The notes: generated from the letters alone by a model not told the origin. A DNA stretch of 64,000 nt from Paenibacillus rhizovicinus (GCF_010365285.1 NZ_CP048286.1:248001-312000), one strand, 5' to 3'. Counted from the stretch's first letter, positions 1 through 8,643 are shown. Numbers and translations are program-made.

Positions 1-834
1 AACCAAACTTGCTCCGGCCTGTCCCGCGTTTCCAGCCGAAGCATCATCGCCTGCTGACAGCTTCGAACTGCCGGAGTCGAGTTCCTCGTCGATGGACGAG
101 ATCGTTCCCGCAATCGGCTTGCCGTTCGGCTCGTCGAGCGTAATGCCGTCCAGCGTGTCGCCGATATGGAGCAAGTCGGCCGTACCGCCGGGAACAAGCA
201 GTTGTATCCGATAGCCCTTGGCCGAATCAGACAAGACGACATCCGGCATCCCGTCCGGAAGGAGCCCCGCCGATGCATGGACCTGCGTGACGATACCATC
301 GAACGGGGCGGTTAGACGAATGCTCTCGTTGATATTCTTTTGCAAATTGGCTATGTGCTGCTGCTGCGTCGCGATATCCAGCTTCGCCGTTTCGATCGCG
401 CTGCCCGCGCCGAGCTTCGCGCTATCGTCCCCTCCGTTCGCCGCTGCAATGTAATCGGCGTGCAGCTGGTTCAGCGACAGTTCGAGCTTCTTCAAGCCCG
501 CTTTCGAATCCGCGAGCTGCTGCAATGCATCGCCGCCGTCATATTCGACCAGCGTCTGGCCGCGGTGCACATGGTCGCCTTGCTTGACCCGTACGGCGGC
601 CGCCTTCCATCCTGCCGGATTCGCGAGCGCTCTCGTCTCCCCCGGCTGAACCGTTGCCGTGCCTGCGAAATCATGCGTCACCTTCCCTTCTGCCGCCATC
701 GCCGTATAGACCTTCGGCAAGGATAACGACCGCAGCGTGTTGCCCGCCAGCGCGAACGCGGCGAGCAGGACGACGAACAGACCGGCGACGAGGCGAAGCT
801 TTTTTTTCCTGGCTTGGAACGTCCGTTCCTCCAT
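1..834 (-). CDS. HlyD/RND-type periplasmic-adaptor-like protein, C-terminus cut by window edge
   Basis: Open from an ATG at 834 to the window edge without a stop; 278 codons are visible. An AGGAGTG ribosome binding site sits just upstream. There is one membrane anchor near residues 15-32. After it comes a half biotinyl-lipoyl-like segment (about residues 50-90), a helical hairpin region rich in Gln, Leu and Lys (about 92-150), and the second half-motif around FDGIVTQV. This order is typical of membrane fusion proteins of HlyD, MacA or YknX type. The last visible residues are Ser/Gly/Ala rich. It is the fourth gene after a solute-binding protein and two sugar-type permeases, 15 bp downstream of the second permease, so it is probably co-transcribed. 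Adaptors normally serve exporters, so a MacB-like ATPase/permease pair may follow beyond the edge. Family sure, transported substrate unknown. Confidence 0.8.
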   Translation of the reverse strand, partial: MEERTFQARKKKLRLVAGLFVVLLAAFALAGNTLRSLSLPKVYTAMAAEGKVTHDFAGTATVQPGETRALANPAGWKAAAVRVKQGDHVHRGQTLVEYDGGDALQQLADSKAGLKKLELSLNQLHADYIAAANGGDDSAKLGAGSAIETAKLDIATQQQHIANLQKNINESIRLTAPFDGIVTQVHASAGLLPDGMPDVVLSDSAKGYRIQLLVPGGTADLLHIGDTLDGITLDEPNGKPIAGTISSIDEELDSGSSKLSAGDDASAGNAGQAGASLV

Positions 835-849
835 TGCAATCACTCCTGA

Positions 850-1728
850 TTATCCTTTGATGCCCGACTGTTGGATCCCTTCCACGAAATAGGATTCCGC
901 ATATAGGAAGAGCAGCACCGTCGGGGCCATATACAGCACCGAGGCGGCGAATCCGACGCCCCGGGCCGACGCGTTGATCTGCGCCAAATACAGCGACAAC
1001 GGCTGCTTCGCCTTATCCTGCAAGAAGATAAGCGGCTGTTCGATCATGTTCCAATAATCGATGAACAGCAAGACCGCCAACGCGGCCAGTCCCGGCTTCG
1101 CCAGCGGAAGAACGATGCGCCCGAAGATCGTCCAATGTCCGGCGCCGTCGATTTTGGCCGCTTCGACATAAGCCATGGGAATATGCGCCATGAACTGACG
1201 CATCATGAAGACGCCGAAGGCGCCGAAGATGCCTGGCAGAATGATTGCGGATGCCGTATTCATCAAACCGAGCTTGTCGATCACCAGATAGTTCGGCACG
1301 AGCGTGACCTGAAACGGCATCAGCATCGTCATCAGATAGACTGCGAACAGCTTGTCGCGCCCGAAGAAGCGCAATTTGGCGAACGCGTAGGCCGCAAGCG
1401 AAGCGACGGCCGCCTGACCGGCAACGATCGGCGCGACTAGCATGACCGAATGCCAGAACATGCCCAGATACTTCGGGCTTAGAACGAGCACTTGCGCGTA
1501 CTGCTCGAATGTAAACCAATCGGGCAGCAGCTTCAAATTGACGAACGCCTCCTTGCCGCCATGCGCGGTATCGACCATTTGTCCGAGCAGGTCGTAATTC
1601 CGGCCGATTTCCGCTTCGGTCATCCATGAATTCGTGAACGTCAGCAATACCGGAATCAACATGATCGCCGCAATCGCGCCAATCAGAAGAGAAAGCACAA
1701 GCCGCGCCAGTCGATGCGTTCGATTCAT
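850..1728 (-). CDS. Carbohydrate ABC transporter permease, MalG type
   Basis: A 292-residue inner-membrane permease with about six membrane segments. The conserved EAA loop that docks onto the ATPase is present at about residues 189-210 (EAAKIDGAG...). The C-terminus ends in the GIQQSGIKG stretch typical of MalG-type subunits. The length matches the family. It lies 14 bp after the MalF-type permease in the same operon. No ATP-binding subunit is encoded in the visible operon, so a shared MsmX-like ATPase elsewhere is likely, as is common in Firmicutes. The substrate is probably a sugar or oligosaccharide but cannot be read from the sequence. Confidence 0.92.
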   Translation of the reverse strand: MNRTHRLARLVLSLLIGAIAAIMLIPVLLTFTNSWMTEAEIGRNYDLLGQMVDTAHGGKEAFVNLKLLPDWFTFEQYAQVLVLSPKYLGMFWHSVMLVAPIVAGQAAVASLAAYAFAKLRFFGRDKLFAVYLMTMLMPFQVTLVPNYLVIDKLGLMNTASAIILPGIFGAFGVFMMRQFMAHIPMAYVEAAKIDGAGHWTIFGRIVLPLAKPGLAALAVLLFIDYWNMIEQPLIFLQDKAKQPLSLYLAQINASARGVGFAASVLYMAPTVLLFLYAESYFVEGIQQSGIKG

Positions 1729-1742
1729 ACTCGCTCTCCTCC

Positions 1743-2624
1743 TTACTCCGTGTTTTCTCTGAATCGGCGTTCGATGCGGAGCAGTCCCAAGGCAAGCAGG
1801 ACGATGCAGCCGACCATGAGCGATGCCGCAGCCGTCAGCTTCTGCACATCGAGCGCGAAGAACATGTTGTTCATGTAATGCTGCAACATGTACAGACGGT
1901 CGAACGGGTAGTCGCCGGCAAGCAAATACGTCTCGCGAAACACCTTGAACGAGTTGACGATCGAGATGAGCAGCACGAAGAACATCGTCGGCGTTAAGTA
2001 TACGATCGTGATCGTTCGAAATTGACGCCAGCGTCCCGCGCCCTCGATGGAAGCCGTCTCATAGTAATCCTTCGGGATCGATTGCAGACCGGCCAGGAAC
2101 AACACCATGTTATAGCCGATGTTCTTCCAGATGAACATGGCGACGATGATACTCATCGACCAATTCGATTGCAGCCAATCGATTCGTTCCATCCCGAAAT
2201 GATGCATCCACGCGTTCAACGTCCCGTTCCAGTCGAAAACAATCTGCCAGATCAGGACGACCGAAGCGACGGGCACGACGAGCGGAAGCATGATCGACGT
2301 TCGAAGCCAGCCTCTCGCATAGAGCGGCCGGTTCAACAGCAGCGCGAGCAGCAGCGACAACGCGATCAACAGCGGAACGCCGATACCTGTGAAAATCATC
2401 GTGTTCGCCGCCGCCTTGCGAAAAGATTCGCTTCTCAGCAGCGCCAAGTAATTCCCGAAGCCGACGAAGCGCCCGCCCAGCGCGCCGTCCGTGAACGATT
2501 CGTAGATCCCGAGCAGGAACGGAATGAAATAGAAGAGCGCGAAGCCGGCCGAACTCGGAAGCAGAAACCAAAGCGCTTGGAATCCGTCCCTTCGCAGCCA
2601 TGCAAACGCCGCGCTCCTATTCAT
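1743..2624 (-). CDS. Carbohydrate ABC transporter permease, MalF type
   Basis: A 293-residue membrane protein with about six membrane segments. An EAA-like loop at residues 189-210 reads ETASIEGAG, with Thr in place of the second residue. Its ATG overlaps the stop region of the upstream solute-binding protein gene by 8 bp, which points to translational coupling. It forms the heterodimeric channel with the MalG-type permease downstream. The family is clear; the sugar is unknown. Confidence 0.92.
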   Translation of the reverse strand: MNRSAAFAWLRRDGFQALWFLLPSSAGFALFYFIPFLLGIYESFTDGALGGRFVGFGNYLALLRSESFRKAAANTMIFTGIGVPLLIALSLLLALLLNRPLYARGWLRTSIMLPLVVPVASVVLIWQIVFDWNGTLNAWMHHFGMERIDWLQSNWSMSIIVAMFIWKNIGYNMVLFLAGLQSIPKDYYETASIEGAGRWRQFRTITIVYLTPTMFFVLLISIVNSFKVFRETYLLAGDYPFDRLYMLQHYMNNMFFALDVQKLTAAASLMVGCIVLLALGLLRIERRFRENTE

Positions 2625-4107
2625 TGAGGTAAGTCGTCACTTTGTTCTGAACGAGGTTCGCGACATCCTCCGCGGACTTCTGCCCGGCGTAGAAAGCTTT
2701 GGCTTCCTCGACGACAATCTCCCATACCTTGTCGGATTTGGTTGCGGCAACCGGATGAACCGCTCCGTTCACGTATGCGTTCAAACCGTCAAGCATCGCA
2801 TCGTCCACCTTGACGTCCTTCCCCTGCAGCGGCCCTTCCGGTATGGATTTGAACGATCCTAGTGCCTTCATGTCCTGGATCTGCTTGGCGAAAGCCGCTT
2901 TGTTGATCGGAAAACCGGTCGCGTTCGAAGGCGACTGTATCTCCTCCGACATCAAGAACTCGACGAAATCCCAAGCCTCCGGCTTCACTTTGGAATTCGC
3001 GCCTATGGCTACGCTCCGGTACGTCTGGAAGTAGCCGCCTGCAGCATTATCCTGGGCATGGGGCTTCGCATACAGCTTCATATGGTTGCCGAGCTCCTTA
3101 TGGGTCAGCTTCACGCCGAGGGAGATGCCCTGCATCGATTCCAAATAATCTTTGGGCGAATTGATTTGGACGCTTTGGAAATACGCATTCACGCCGCGGC
3201 CCATTTTGGAGACGACGCCATCGTCGAACAGGGTTTTCACCTGCTTCATGAGTCCGGTGAACGAAGCCGAATCGAAATGCGCTTTGCGCGCTTCGGCATC
3301 CATGAACAAGCTGTAATTGTCGCTCACCATTTCGCCCAGCAAATACTCGGGGCCAAGATACGACAGCGCGGAAGGAAGCGGCCCGTTCGCAACCATCTCC
3401 CCCGCCGTCTTCGTAAAATCACTCCATGACCAATTCAGATCGTCGAACTTCGCGCCGGACTTCGCGATCGCGTCCGCGTCTCCCGCGAAGCCCATCAGGA
3501 AGAAGGTGAGCGGCATTTCGTACAACGATTGCCCCGTCCGGACATTGTCCAGGATATTGTCGAAATAGTCGTCCTTATGAAAGCCGGAATCCCCCGACAT
3601 CATCGGGCTCATATCCGCCAGCAGCTTATGCTTGACGTAATTGTCGGCGGGCAGCAAGTCCAACTGGAGCAAGTCGGGACCTTTGCCCGCCAGCATCGCC
3701 GCGTTCGTCGATGTCACGTACTTCTCGATGTCGGATTCCAGCGTCGCATCCGAATAGTCCGCATGCTCCAGCTTGATCTCGATATCGGGATGCAGCGCTT
3801 CGTATTTCTTCTTCGCTTCCTCGAATTTGTCGTCTTGCCAGAAGGTCGAGAACGCGATCGTCTTCTTGCCGCCGCCCGAACCCGCATCGTCGCTTCCCGC
3901 TGCGGAATCGCCTTGCGCGTCGTTCCCGGGAACAGTATTTCCGTCCGCTCCGCCCTTCCCGTCGTTCGTATTCCCGGCCGCCGCATTGCTGGACGCCGTA
4001 TTACTGGCCGAGGATTTTCCGTTTGTTCCGTCTCCGCTGCCGCATGCCGTCAAGGCGAACGCAAGCAAACAGCCCGCCATTAGGCTTCCGCCGTATGATC
4101 TCATCAT
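2617..4107 (-). CDS. Extracellular solute-binding lipoprotein (family 1)
   Basis: The chosen start is the first of two adjacent ATG codons (4107 and 4104), with AAGGAGATC just upstream. A frame-open extension reaches 4311 but has no better ribosome binding site and precedes the signal peptide. The product of 496 residues has a short charged N-terminus, a hydrophobic core and the lipobox LTAC, so it should be a membrane-anchored lipoprotein. A low-complexity Asn/Ser/Ala/Gly linker of about 60 residues follows. Then comes a MalE/UgpB-type binding domain starting near TIAFSTFWQDD. It is the first gene of the importer operon and would capture the sugar outside the cell. The operon promoter region carries an 11-bp-phased repeat at 4180-4218. 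Confidence 0.92.
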   Translation of the reverse strand: MMRSYGGSLMAGCLLAFALTACGSGDGTNGKSSASNTASSNAAAGNTNDGKGGADGNTVPGNDAQGDSAAGSDDAGSGGGKKTIAFSTFWQDDKFEEAKKKYEALHPDIEIKLEHADYSDATLESDIEKYVTSTNAAMLAGKGPDLLQLDLLPADNYVKHKLLADMSPMMSGDSGFHKDDYFDNILDNVRTGQSLYEMPLTFFLMGFAGDADAIAKSGAKFDDLNWSWSDFTKTAGEMVANGPLPSALSYLGPEYLLGEMVSDNYSLFMDAEARKAHFDSASFTGLMKQVKTLFDDGVVSKMGRGVNAYFQSVQINSPKDYLESMQGISLGVKLTHKELGNHMKLYAKPHAQDNAAGGYFQTYRSVAIGANSKVKPEAWDFVEFLMSEEIQSPSNATGFPINKAAFAKQIQDMKALGSFKSIPEGPLQGKDVKVDDAMLDGLNAYVNGAVHPVAATKSDKVWEIVVEEAKAFYAGQKSAEDVANLVQNKVTTYLNE

Positions 4108-4179
4108 CTCTCTGATCTCCTTCGCGTTCTGAATCGATTTCGCCCGCAATGACAGGCTCATCCACAGCTTAACGGAGAG

Positions 4180-4218
4180 ATGTCTCGGAAACTTCGACCT
4201 CCTGTAAACAAAATGTCT
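4180..4218 (-). promoter_or_regulatory. 11-bp-phased direct repeats upstream of the importer operon
   Basis: Hexamers begin at 4180, 4191, 4202 and 4213, exactly 11 bp apart. On the plus strand they read ATGTCT, ACTTCG, CTGTAA and ATGTCT. The outer two are identical and 33 bp apart. The same 33-bp arrangement occurs in front of the amidase gene at 8569-8607, with 21 of 22 bases identical over the left edge. Direct repeats with one helical turn spacing are the usual binding pattern of OmpR/PhoB/WalR-type response regulators. One half reads TGTAAA, like a WalR half site. An OmpR-type regulator is encoded between the two sites. Confidence 0.55.
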
Positions 4219-4231
4219 CCGAATCGCAAAC

Positions 4232-4269
4232 AAAAAAGGCAAGCCGGACGAAATTCCGTCCAACTTGCC
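4232..4269 (-). terminator. Rho-independent terminator after the TCS/lipoprotein operon
   Basis: On the minus strand, GGCAAG and GGACG arms close a stem with mismatched middle bases. It is followed directly by a run of six T residues. It lies 60 bp past the stop of the beta-propeller lipoprotein gene and before the importer promoter. Confidence 0.8.
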
Positions 4270-4329
4270 GCTATATGCGCACAATTCACCGGCGCAATCG
4301 CGCGCCGACAAGACGTTGTGCTGGTATTG

Positions 4330-5481
4330 CTATCGAAACTGAATAATGAACGGAAGCAGATCCACGGCGGGCTTCGCCTCGGACGAAGGCTGGATTTGCG
4401 CCGCTGACCGCGCGTACCGTTTGCTCCCGTCGACGAGAAGCGCGCCGCCGTCGGGGCTCCACGTCATTTGGAACGGGTAGACGCCTTGATAGACCGATCC
4501 CTTGTACAGGACGTTATTGCCTTGCAGCCTGCCCGCGAAGATCGTATCCTGATCGTTCAGCGTATAAGCAATCAGCTTACGGTCCGGCGACAACCGGAAG
4601 CTGTCGACCTTCTCCAGCAGCACGGATAGCTCCCCGTTGCGGCTGTCATACTGAAAGAGCGTGCCGTCGAAGCCCAGGAACGCGAACTGACTGTCATTGA
4701 CCCATTCGCTCTCGCCGTTTCCCGAAGGATGATCATACTGAACGGCATATCCGCTCCCGCTGCGCTTGGCAAACGCGACCGTCTTCCCCGTTTCGATCAA
4801 TGCTCCGCTGCCGTCGTCCGACAGCACGACCTTGACGATTTCCCCGAAATCTTGCAGGCCCGTCAGCGGGTACAGCTTCACCTGCCCGTCCGCCGAATCG
4901 CAAACGACGATTCGCTGCTCCGTCCTGTCCTCGCCGGAGACGAGATAGGAGAGAAACCGGCTGTTGCCGGACCAGTTCAACGTTCTCGACTGCAGCTGCC
5001 ATTCCGAGTTCGGCGGCGCGGCCGATTGTACCGCCTTCCCATCCGTCAGCGACAATAGCGTCAAGGCGGTGCCTGTCGTTGATTTCGCAATGTAGGCGAT
5101 TTGCCGCCCGTTCGGCGATAAACCGAACCAATTGGCTCCGGGAATCAAGCTGTCGAGCGGCTTGAATTGCTCGTAAGGCTTGCCGAGCCGCTGCAGGCGA
5201 AGCCCGGTCGTCATCGATGCCCGGCTCTCCGCATCCAGTCCGACGAGGTCGGCATTGCTCGTCCATCCCAGCAGACTAATGTCCGTCGCGGCCAATGCCG
5301 GCAATCGGTAGATCGTCTGCACTTGGAAGGACTGAGCATTATCGCCCTCGTTCGTTTGATCCTCATCCGCAGCAGGAATGATAATCGTTTCCGAACGGGG
5401 ATTGCCCATACAGCTCGATGTTAGCAGGAGCAGGGAAATCGCCGTTAATACGGCCAAAGGGGCGTACTTCTTCTTTCTCAT
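4330..5481 (-). CDS. Beta-propeller (TolB/WD40-like) lipoprotein
   Basis: A 383-residue protein with a signal peptide and lipobox LTSSC at about residue 24, so it should be a membrane-anchored outer-surface lipoprotein. The rest shows repeated short strands with motifs such as LSPNGRQIAYIA, LSPDRKLIAYTL and WSPDGGALLVDG. These are typical of TolB-like or WD40-like propeller blades. The start overlaps the histidine kinase stop by 4 bp (ATGA), so it is translated together with the two-component system. Such lipoproteins beside sensor kinases often tune the kinase's response, but that role is an inference. No enzyme motif is visible. Confidence 0.8.
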   Translation of the reverse strand: MRKKKYAPLAVLTAISLLLLTSSCMGNPRSETIIIPAADEDQTNEGDNAQSFQVQTIYRLPALAATDISLLGWTSNADLVGLDAESRASMTTGLRLQRLGKPYEQFKPLDSLIPGANWFGLSPNGRQIAYIAKSTTGTALTLLSLTDGKAVQSAAPPNSEWQLQSRTLNWSGNSRFLSYLVSGEDRTEQRIVVCDSADGQVKLYPLTGLQDFGEIVKVVLSDDGSGALIETGKTVAFAKRSGSGYAVQYDHPSGNGESEWVNDSQFAFLGFDGTLFQYDSRNGELSVLLEKVDSFRLSPDRKLIAYTLNDQDTIFAGRLQGNNVLYKGSVYQGVYPFQMTWSPDGGALLVDGSKRYARSAAQIQPSSEAKPAVDLLPFIIQFR

Positions 5482-6944
5482 ACGCTGCCTGCCTCCCTTC
5501 CTTCGCTGGGCAATTCCACGCGAACGATCGTCCGCTGTGCTTCGGCATCGATGCGGATCGATCCGCCGTGGTCGTCCACGATCGATTTCACGATGCTGAG
5601 CCCAAGCCCGACGCTGCCTTCTTCCTTATACCGGCGGTCCCCCGAATAGAAGGGCTCGAATACGGCAGCAAGCTCATCGGGACGCAGCGTTTCGCCCGGA
5701 TTGGCGAATTCGAATCGCACGATGCCCGCCGCCGGGTCCGCTGCCGCCAAGACCGCGATTTCAGATCGCGGTGAACTGTACTTGATCGCGTTGTCGAGCA
5801 GATTAATGAAGAGCTGCCGGAGCCTGTCCCCTTGGCCGAGCACGAATAGCCCGTCCGCCGCGGCGAGGACGATCCGCTTCTTATAGCGTTTTGCCCGAAT
5901 GTCCATGGCGTCGCAGACATCGCGCAGAATGGCGCCGGCCTCGACGATTTCGAGCTCCCCTTGGTCGGCCTTGCGCCGCGAGACCTCGAGCAGATTGAGC
6001 ACCATGCCGTGCAGCCGCCTGCTTTCGTCCACGATATGGTTCATGCCTTTATCGAAGAACGCGGGATCGCTCGTCCCGTTCTCCCGAATCATCTCGGCGT
6101 AGCCCAGGATCGACGTCAGCGGCGTCTTCAGCTCATGCGTTACGTTGTCGAAGAACCGTTTCTCCTGCTCGTTCAGCTGCTTCAGCCGGTCGCGGTCATG
6201 CCCGATCGTGGCGATCTGACTGCTGATCCGGCCGATCATCTCGTTAAAGTTGGCTGCCAGCCGCCCGATTTCGTCCTTGCGCCGAATGCCGCTGCGAACG
6301 TTCAGGTTGCCGCCGATGACTTCCGTGGATGCGCGCGTCAGCTTGGTCAGCGGAATCGTGATATGCCGGGACAGCAAATACGAGAACAGGAAGGCCGCCG
6401 CGAATATCGCCAGCGCGACCTCGAAGACGACATTCAAGATGCGTCCGCTCTGGGCGTACAACGGAGAGAAGTCCTCCGCGTAGCGCAGGATGCCTACCTT
6501 CACGCCGTCGACGACGACCGGATAGGCGAAGTAGACGGATCCCGTGCTGCCTTTGTACGTGATCGTATACGCCGTCTTGCCGAGCAACGCCTGCTTCAGA
6601 TCGTCGGCGGCGCGCCCCGCGAACGCCTCTTCGTCCGAGGCGTACAACAGGATGCCGTCGACCGTATACGCGGCGACCTCGCTAGAGGTGGCGCGGTGCA
6701 GATCGTCCACCATCTCCTCGGCCATCTGCCCGAAGTACAGGTTATTATTCGTGAAATGATTAATCAGGAACGCCTGACGGACGTAGACGTTGCCGTTGTT
6801 CTTGAGTCCGATCAGGTCGGAGGTGATGATCTTCTGGTTGCTTGTCCGGATGACTTCCTTCAAGGTGACGTTCAGCACGACGAAGGACAGACCGAATATC
6901 ACGAAGAAGCCGACGACGAATTTGCCCCGAATCGTCCGGAACAT
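5478..6944 (-). CDS. Sensor histidine kinase with extracellular sensor, HAMP and HisKA domains
   Basis: A 488-residue kinase. Membrane segments lie at about 8-28 and 168-192 and enclose a roughly 140-residue extracellular sensor of dCache/PAS-like size. HAMP spans about 193-245. The HisKA box has its phosphoryl His at 270 in THELKTP. The HATPase part shows the N box (LLDNAIKYS) and G box (GLGLSIVKSIV). It lies 4 bp after the response regulator gene and overlaps the following lipoprotein gene, so the three form one operon. The overall form is PhoR/WalK-like. The signal cannot be told, but the neighbourhood (amidase, importer) suggests envelope or nutrient sensing. Confidence 0.93.
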   Translation of the reverse strand: MFRTIRGKFVVGFFVIFGLSFVVLNVTLKEVIRTSNQKIITSDLIGLKNNGNVYVRQAFLINHFTNNNLYFGQMAEEMVDDLHRATSSEVAAYTVDGILLYASDEEAFAGRAADDLKQALLGKTAYTITYKGSTGSVYFAYPVVVDGVKVGILRYAEDFSPLYAQSGRILNVVFEVALAIFAAAFLFSYLLSRHITIPLTKLTRASTEVIGGNLNVRSGIRRKDEIGRLAANFNEMIGRISSQIATIGHDRDRLKQLNEQEKRFFDNVTHELKTPLTSILGYAEMIRENGTSDPAFFDKGMNHIVDESRRLHGMVLNLLEVSRRKADQGELEIVEAGAILRDVCDAMDIRAKRYKKRIVLAAADGLFVLGQGDRLRQLFINLLDNAIKYSSPRSEIAVLAAADPAAGIVRFEFANPGETLRPDELAAVFEPFYSGDRRYKEEGSVGLGLSIVKSIVDDHGGSIRIDAEAQRTIVRVELPSEGREAGSV

Positions 6945-6948
6945 GCCG

Positions 6949-7647
6949 TCAATCCGCCCTTTTCTCGCATTTGTAGCCGATCCCGAACACGGTCGTGATC
7001 AGATCCCCCGCGTCGAGCTTCTTGCGCAGACGCTGGATATGCGTATCGACGGTGCGCGTGTCGCCCGGGAAATCGTAGCCCCAGACGCTATCAAGAAGCT
7101 CCGTCCGCGTGAAAATCTTGCCCCGGTGCCCCAGCAGCTTCAGGAGCAAATCGAATTCCTTCGGCGTCAGCTCGACAGGCTCGCCGTCCTTCGTGACCAG
7201 CCGCTCTTCCGGCGTGACGGCGATATGCCGTAACCGTATGACCTTGTCGCCGGCCTCGACTTCCGTGTTCTGATTAGCCTGCGCGATCCGCCTTAGAATC
7301 GTGCGGATTCGCGCGACGACCTCGCGAAGGTCGAACGGCTTCGTAATATAGTCGTCGGCGCCGAACTCGAGGCCGAGAATTTTATCCGTGATATCGGACC
7401 TTGCCGTGATCATGAGGATCGGCAAATTATAGTTCGCGGTCACCTTCTTGCAGATCTCCAAGCCGCTCTGGTCCGGAAGCATCCAGTCCAGCAGCAGCAG
7501 ATCCGGCCGGAACCGCTCCAGCTCCCGGAGGCCGTCCGCGCCGTTCGAAGCGGTCCGCGCAAGGAAGCCTTCCCGCTCCAAGCCGTAGGCCAGCAAATCG
7601 GCGATCGCTTCCTCGTCTTCGATGATGAGAATTTTCGTTCTGTCCAT
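6949..7647 (-). CDS. OmpR/PhoB-family response regulator
   Basis: A 232-residue regulator. The receiver domain has the acidic pocket DE at 11-12, phospho-acceptor Asp54 (LLLDWMLPD) and Lys103 (TKPF). The C-terminal winged helix runs from about 130 to 230 and ends with TVFGIGYKCE. The start has AGGAG 7 bp upstream. It is the first gene of the regulator-kinase-lipoprotein operon. Likely targets are the two flanking operons that carry identical 11-bp-phased repeats (4180-4218 and 8569-8607). This is inferred from site architecture only. Confidence 0.95.
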   Translation of the reverse strand: MDRTKILIIEDEEAIADLLAYGLEREGFLARTASNGADGLRELERFRPDLLLLDWMLPDQSGLEICKKVTANYNLPILMITARSDITDKILGLEFGADDYITKPFDLREVVARIRTILRRIAQANQNTEVEAGDKVIRLRHIAVTPEERLVTKDGEPVELTPKEFDLLLKLLGHRGKIFTRTELLDSVWGYDFPGDTRTVDTHIQRLRKKLDAGDLITTVFGIGYKCEKRAD

Positions 7648-7660
7648 GTTTGGCTCCTAT

Positions 7661-7717
7661 CTTGTTCTGTTCCGCATCGCTTGTTCTGTTTCGCATGGCT
7701 TGTTCTGTTTCGCTTGA
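7661..7717. repeat. Three 19-bp tandem repeats in the 5' region of the response regulator gene
   Basis: Three head-to-tail copies begin at 7661, 7680 and 7699, each starting CTTGTTCTGTTYCGCAT. Copies one and two differ at two bases, and the third diverges at its end. They lie immediately before the ribosome binding site of the regulator gene. They could be a regulatory or slippage-generated element. They are too short and too few for a CRISPR array. Confidence 0.8.
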
Positions 7718-7801
7718 TTGGCGCATCGCCTTTTAGCTCATAGTAGCATAGTTCGCCGTCCGGAATACAACGGCCGCGACGGCTAACGGCCTCCGGCCCC
7801 G

Positions 7802-8512
7802 TCAACGTTCCGCGAAATATTGCTTCAGGCCGTCAGCGATTGCCTGCGCCGCGCGCGATTGTCCGTCGTCGCTCTGCATAACGGCTTCCTCCGCGGGATT
7901 CGTAACATAGCCCGGTTCGATCAAGATCGCCGGCATCGCACTGAGCGACAGCACTTTAAGCGATTCTTCCTTCACTCCCCGGTCTTGAAAATCAAGCGCG
8001 CCGAGCAATTGATTATGGATGATCGTCGCCAGCGGATGACCGTTTGCATACCGGTAATAGGTTTCCGTTCCGGCAACGGACTTGTCTTCGAACGCGTTCC
8101 CGTGAATCGAAACAAGCACATCCGCATGCCAATCGTTGGCCATGGCAGCCCTGTCCGCGAGTTCGACGAAGGTATCGTCGGCGCGCGTAAGCCGGGGCTC
8201 GAACGCCGGATCTTGTTTCAACAGATCGTACAACTTCTGTGCGAGAGCAAGATTGATATCCTTCTCCCACGCGCCATCGCTGCCTTCCGACCCCGGATCT
8301 TTGCCGCCGTGGCCCGGATCGATCATGATCTTGTAAGGCTTGTCCGGCGAGAGACCCGAGCCGGAGCCTGCCCCGGCGTTATGGCCGGCGAGCGGCTCGG
8401 AACCGCTCGGATGACGGTTGTATTGCGCTAACAGCGCGCAGGCAATCACGATTAATAAGCAGCATGATAAGATAAAGCCGGCCATATGCCTTGCTCTTCC
8501 CGATTTGTTCAT
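7802..8512 (-). CDS. N-acetylmuramoyl-L-alanine amidase (Amidase_3)
   Basis: The start is the ATG at 8512 with GGGAGGA upstream; the frame is open further up but without a signal. The product of 236 residues has an N-terminal membrane/signal segment (about 10-30). A catalytic Amidase_3 domain follows: IDPGHGGKDPG with the first zinc His, then Glu (GAWEKD), then the VSIHGNAF zinc His, and the late catalytic Glu in LIEPGYVTN. It should cut the amide bond between muramic acid and L-Ala in peptidoglycan, outside the cell. It stands alone between a terminator and the regulator operon. Its promoter region shares the 11-bp-phased repeat with the importer operon. Confidence 0.93.
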   Translation of the reverse strand: MNKSGRARHMAGFILSCCLLIVIACALLAQYNRHPSGSEPLAGHNAGAGSGSGLSPDKPYKIMIDPGHGGKDPGSEGSDGAWEKDINLALAQKLYDLLKQDPAFEPRLTRADDTFVELADRAAMANDWHADVLVSIHGNAFEDKSVAGTETYYRYANGHPLATIIHNQLLGALDFQDRGVKEESLKVLSLSAMPAILIEPGYVTNPAEEAVMQSDDGQSRAAQAIADGLKQYFAER

Positions 8513-8568
8513 GGTGTCCTCCCGGCCTATGGCAGTCGTAGTAAGTACTACACCATCATAGCCGCGGA

Positions 8569-8607
8569 ATGTCACGGCTGCGTCTACGAGATGTCAACAA
8601 AATGTCT
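8569..8607 (-). promoter_or_regulatory. 11-bp-phased direct repeats upstream of the amidase gene
   Basis: Plus-strand hexamers ATGTCA, GCGTCT, ATGTCA and ATGTCT begin at 8569, 8580, 8591 and 8602, each 11 bp apart. The spacing and the AACAAAATGTCTCC edge match the site at 4180-4218. On the minus strand the element includes TTGACA, so a bound regulator would sit on or beside the -35 region. The likely ligand is the OmpR-type regulator encoded between the two sites. Confidence 0.6.
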
Positions 8608-8643
8608 CCAAATCGCCCCTTGCCGCCATCGCCGCGAACAAAT

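Noticed and set aside
5961-6998. Long plus-strand open frame opposite the histidine kinase
   Set aside because: It is antisense to a clear kinase gene and its Arg/Asp-rich composition is that of a GC-rich shadow frame.
7661-7717. Three 19-bp repeats as a CRISPR array
   Set aside because: The copies are contiguous without spacers, there are only three, and no cas gene is near.
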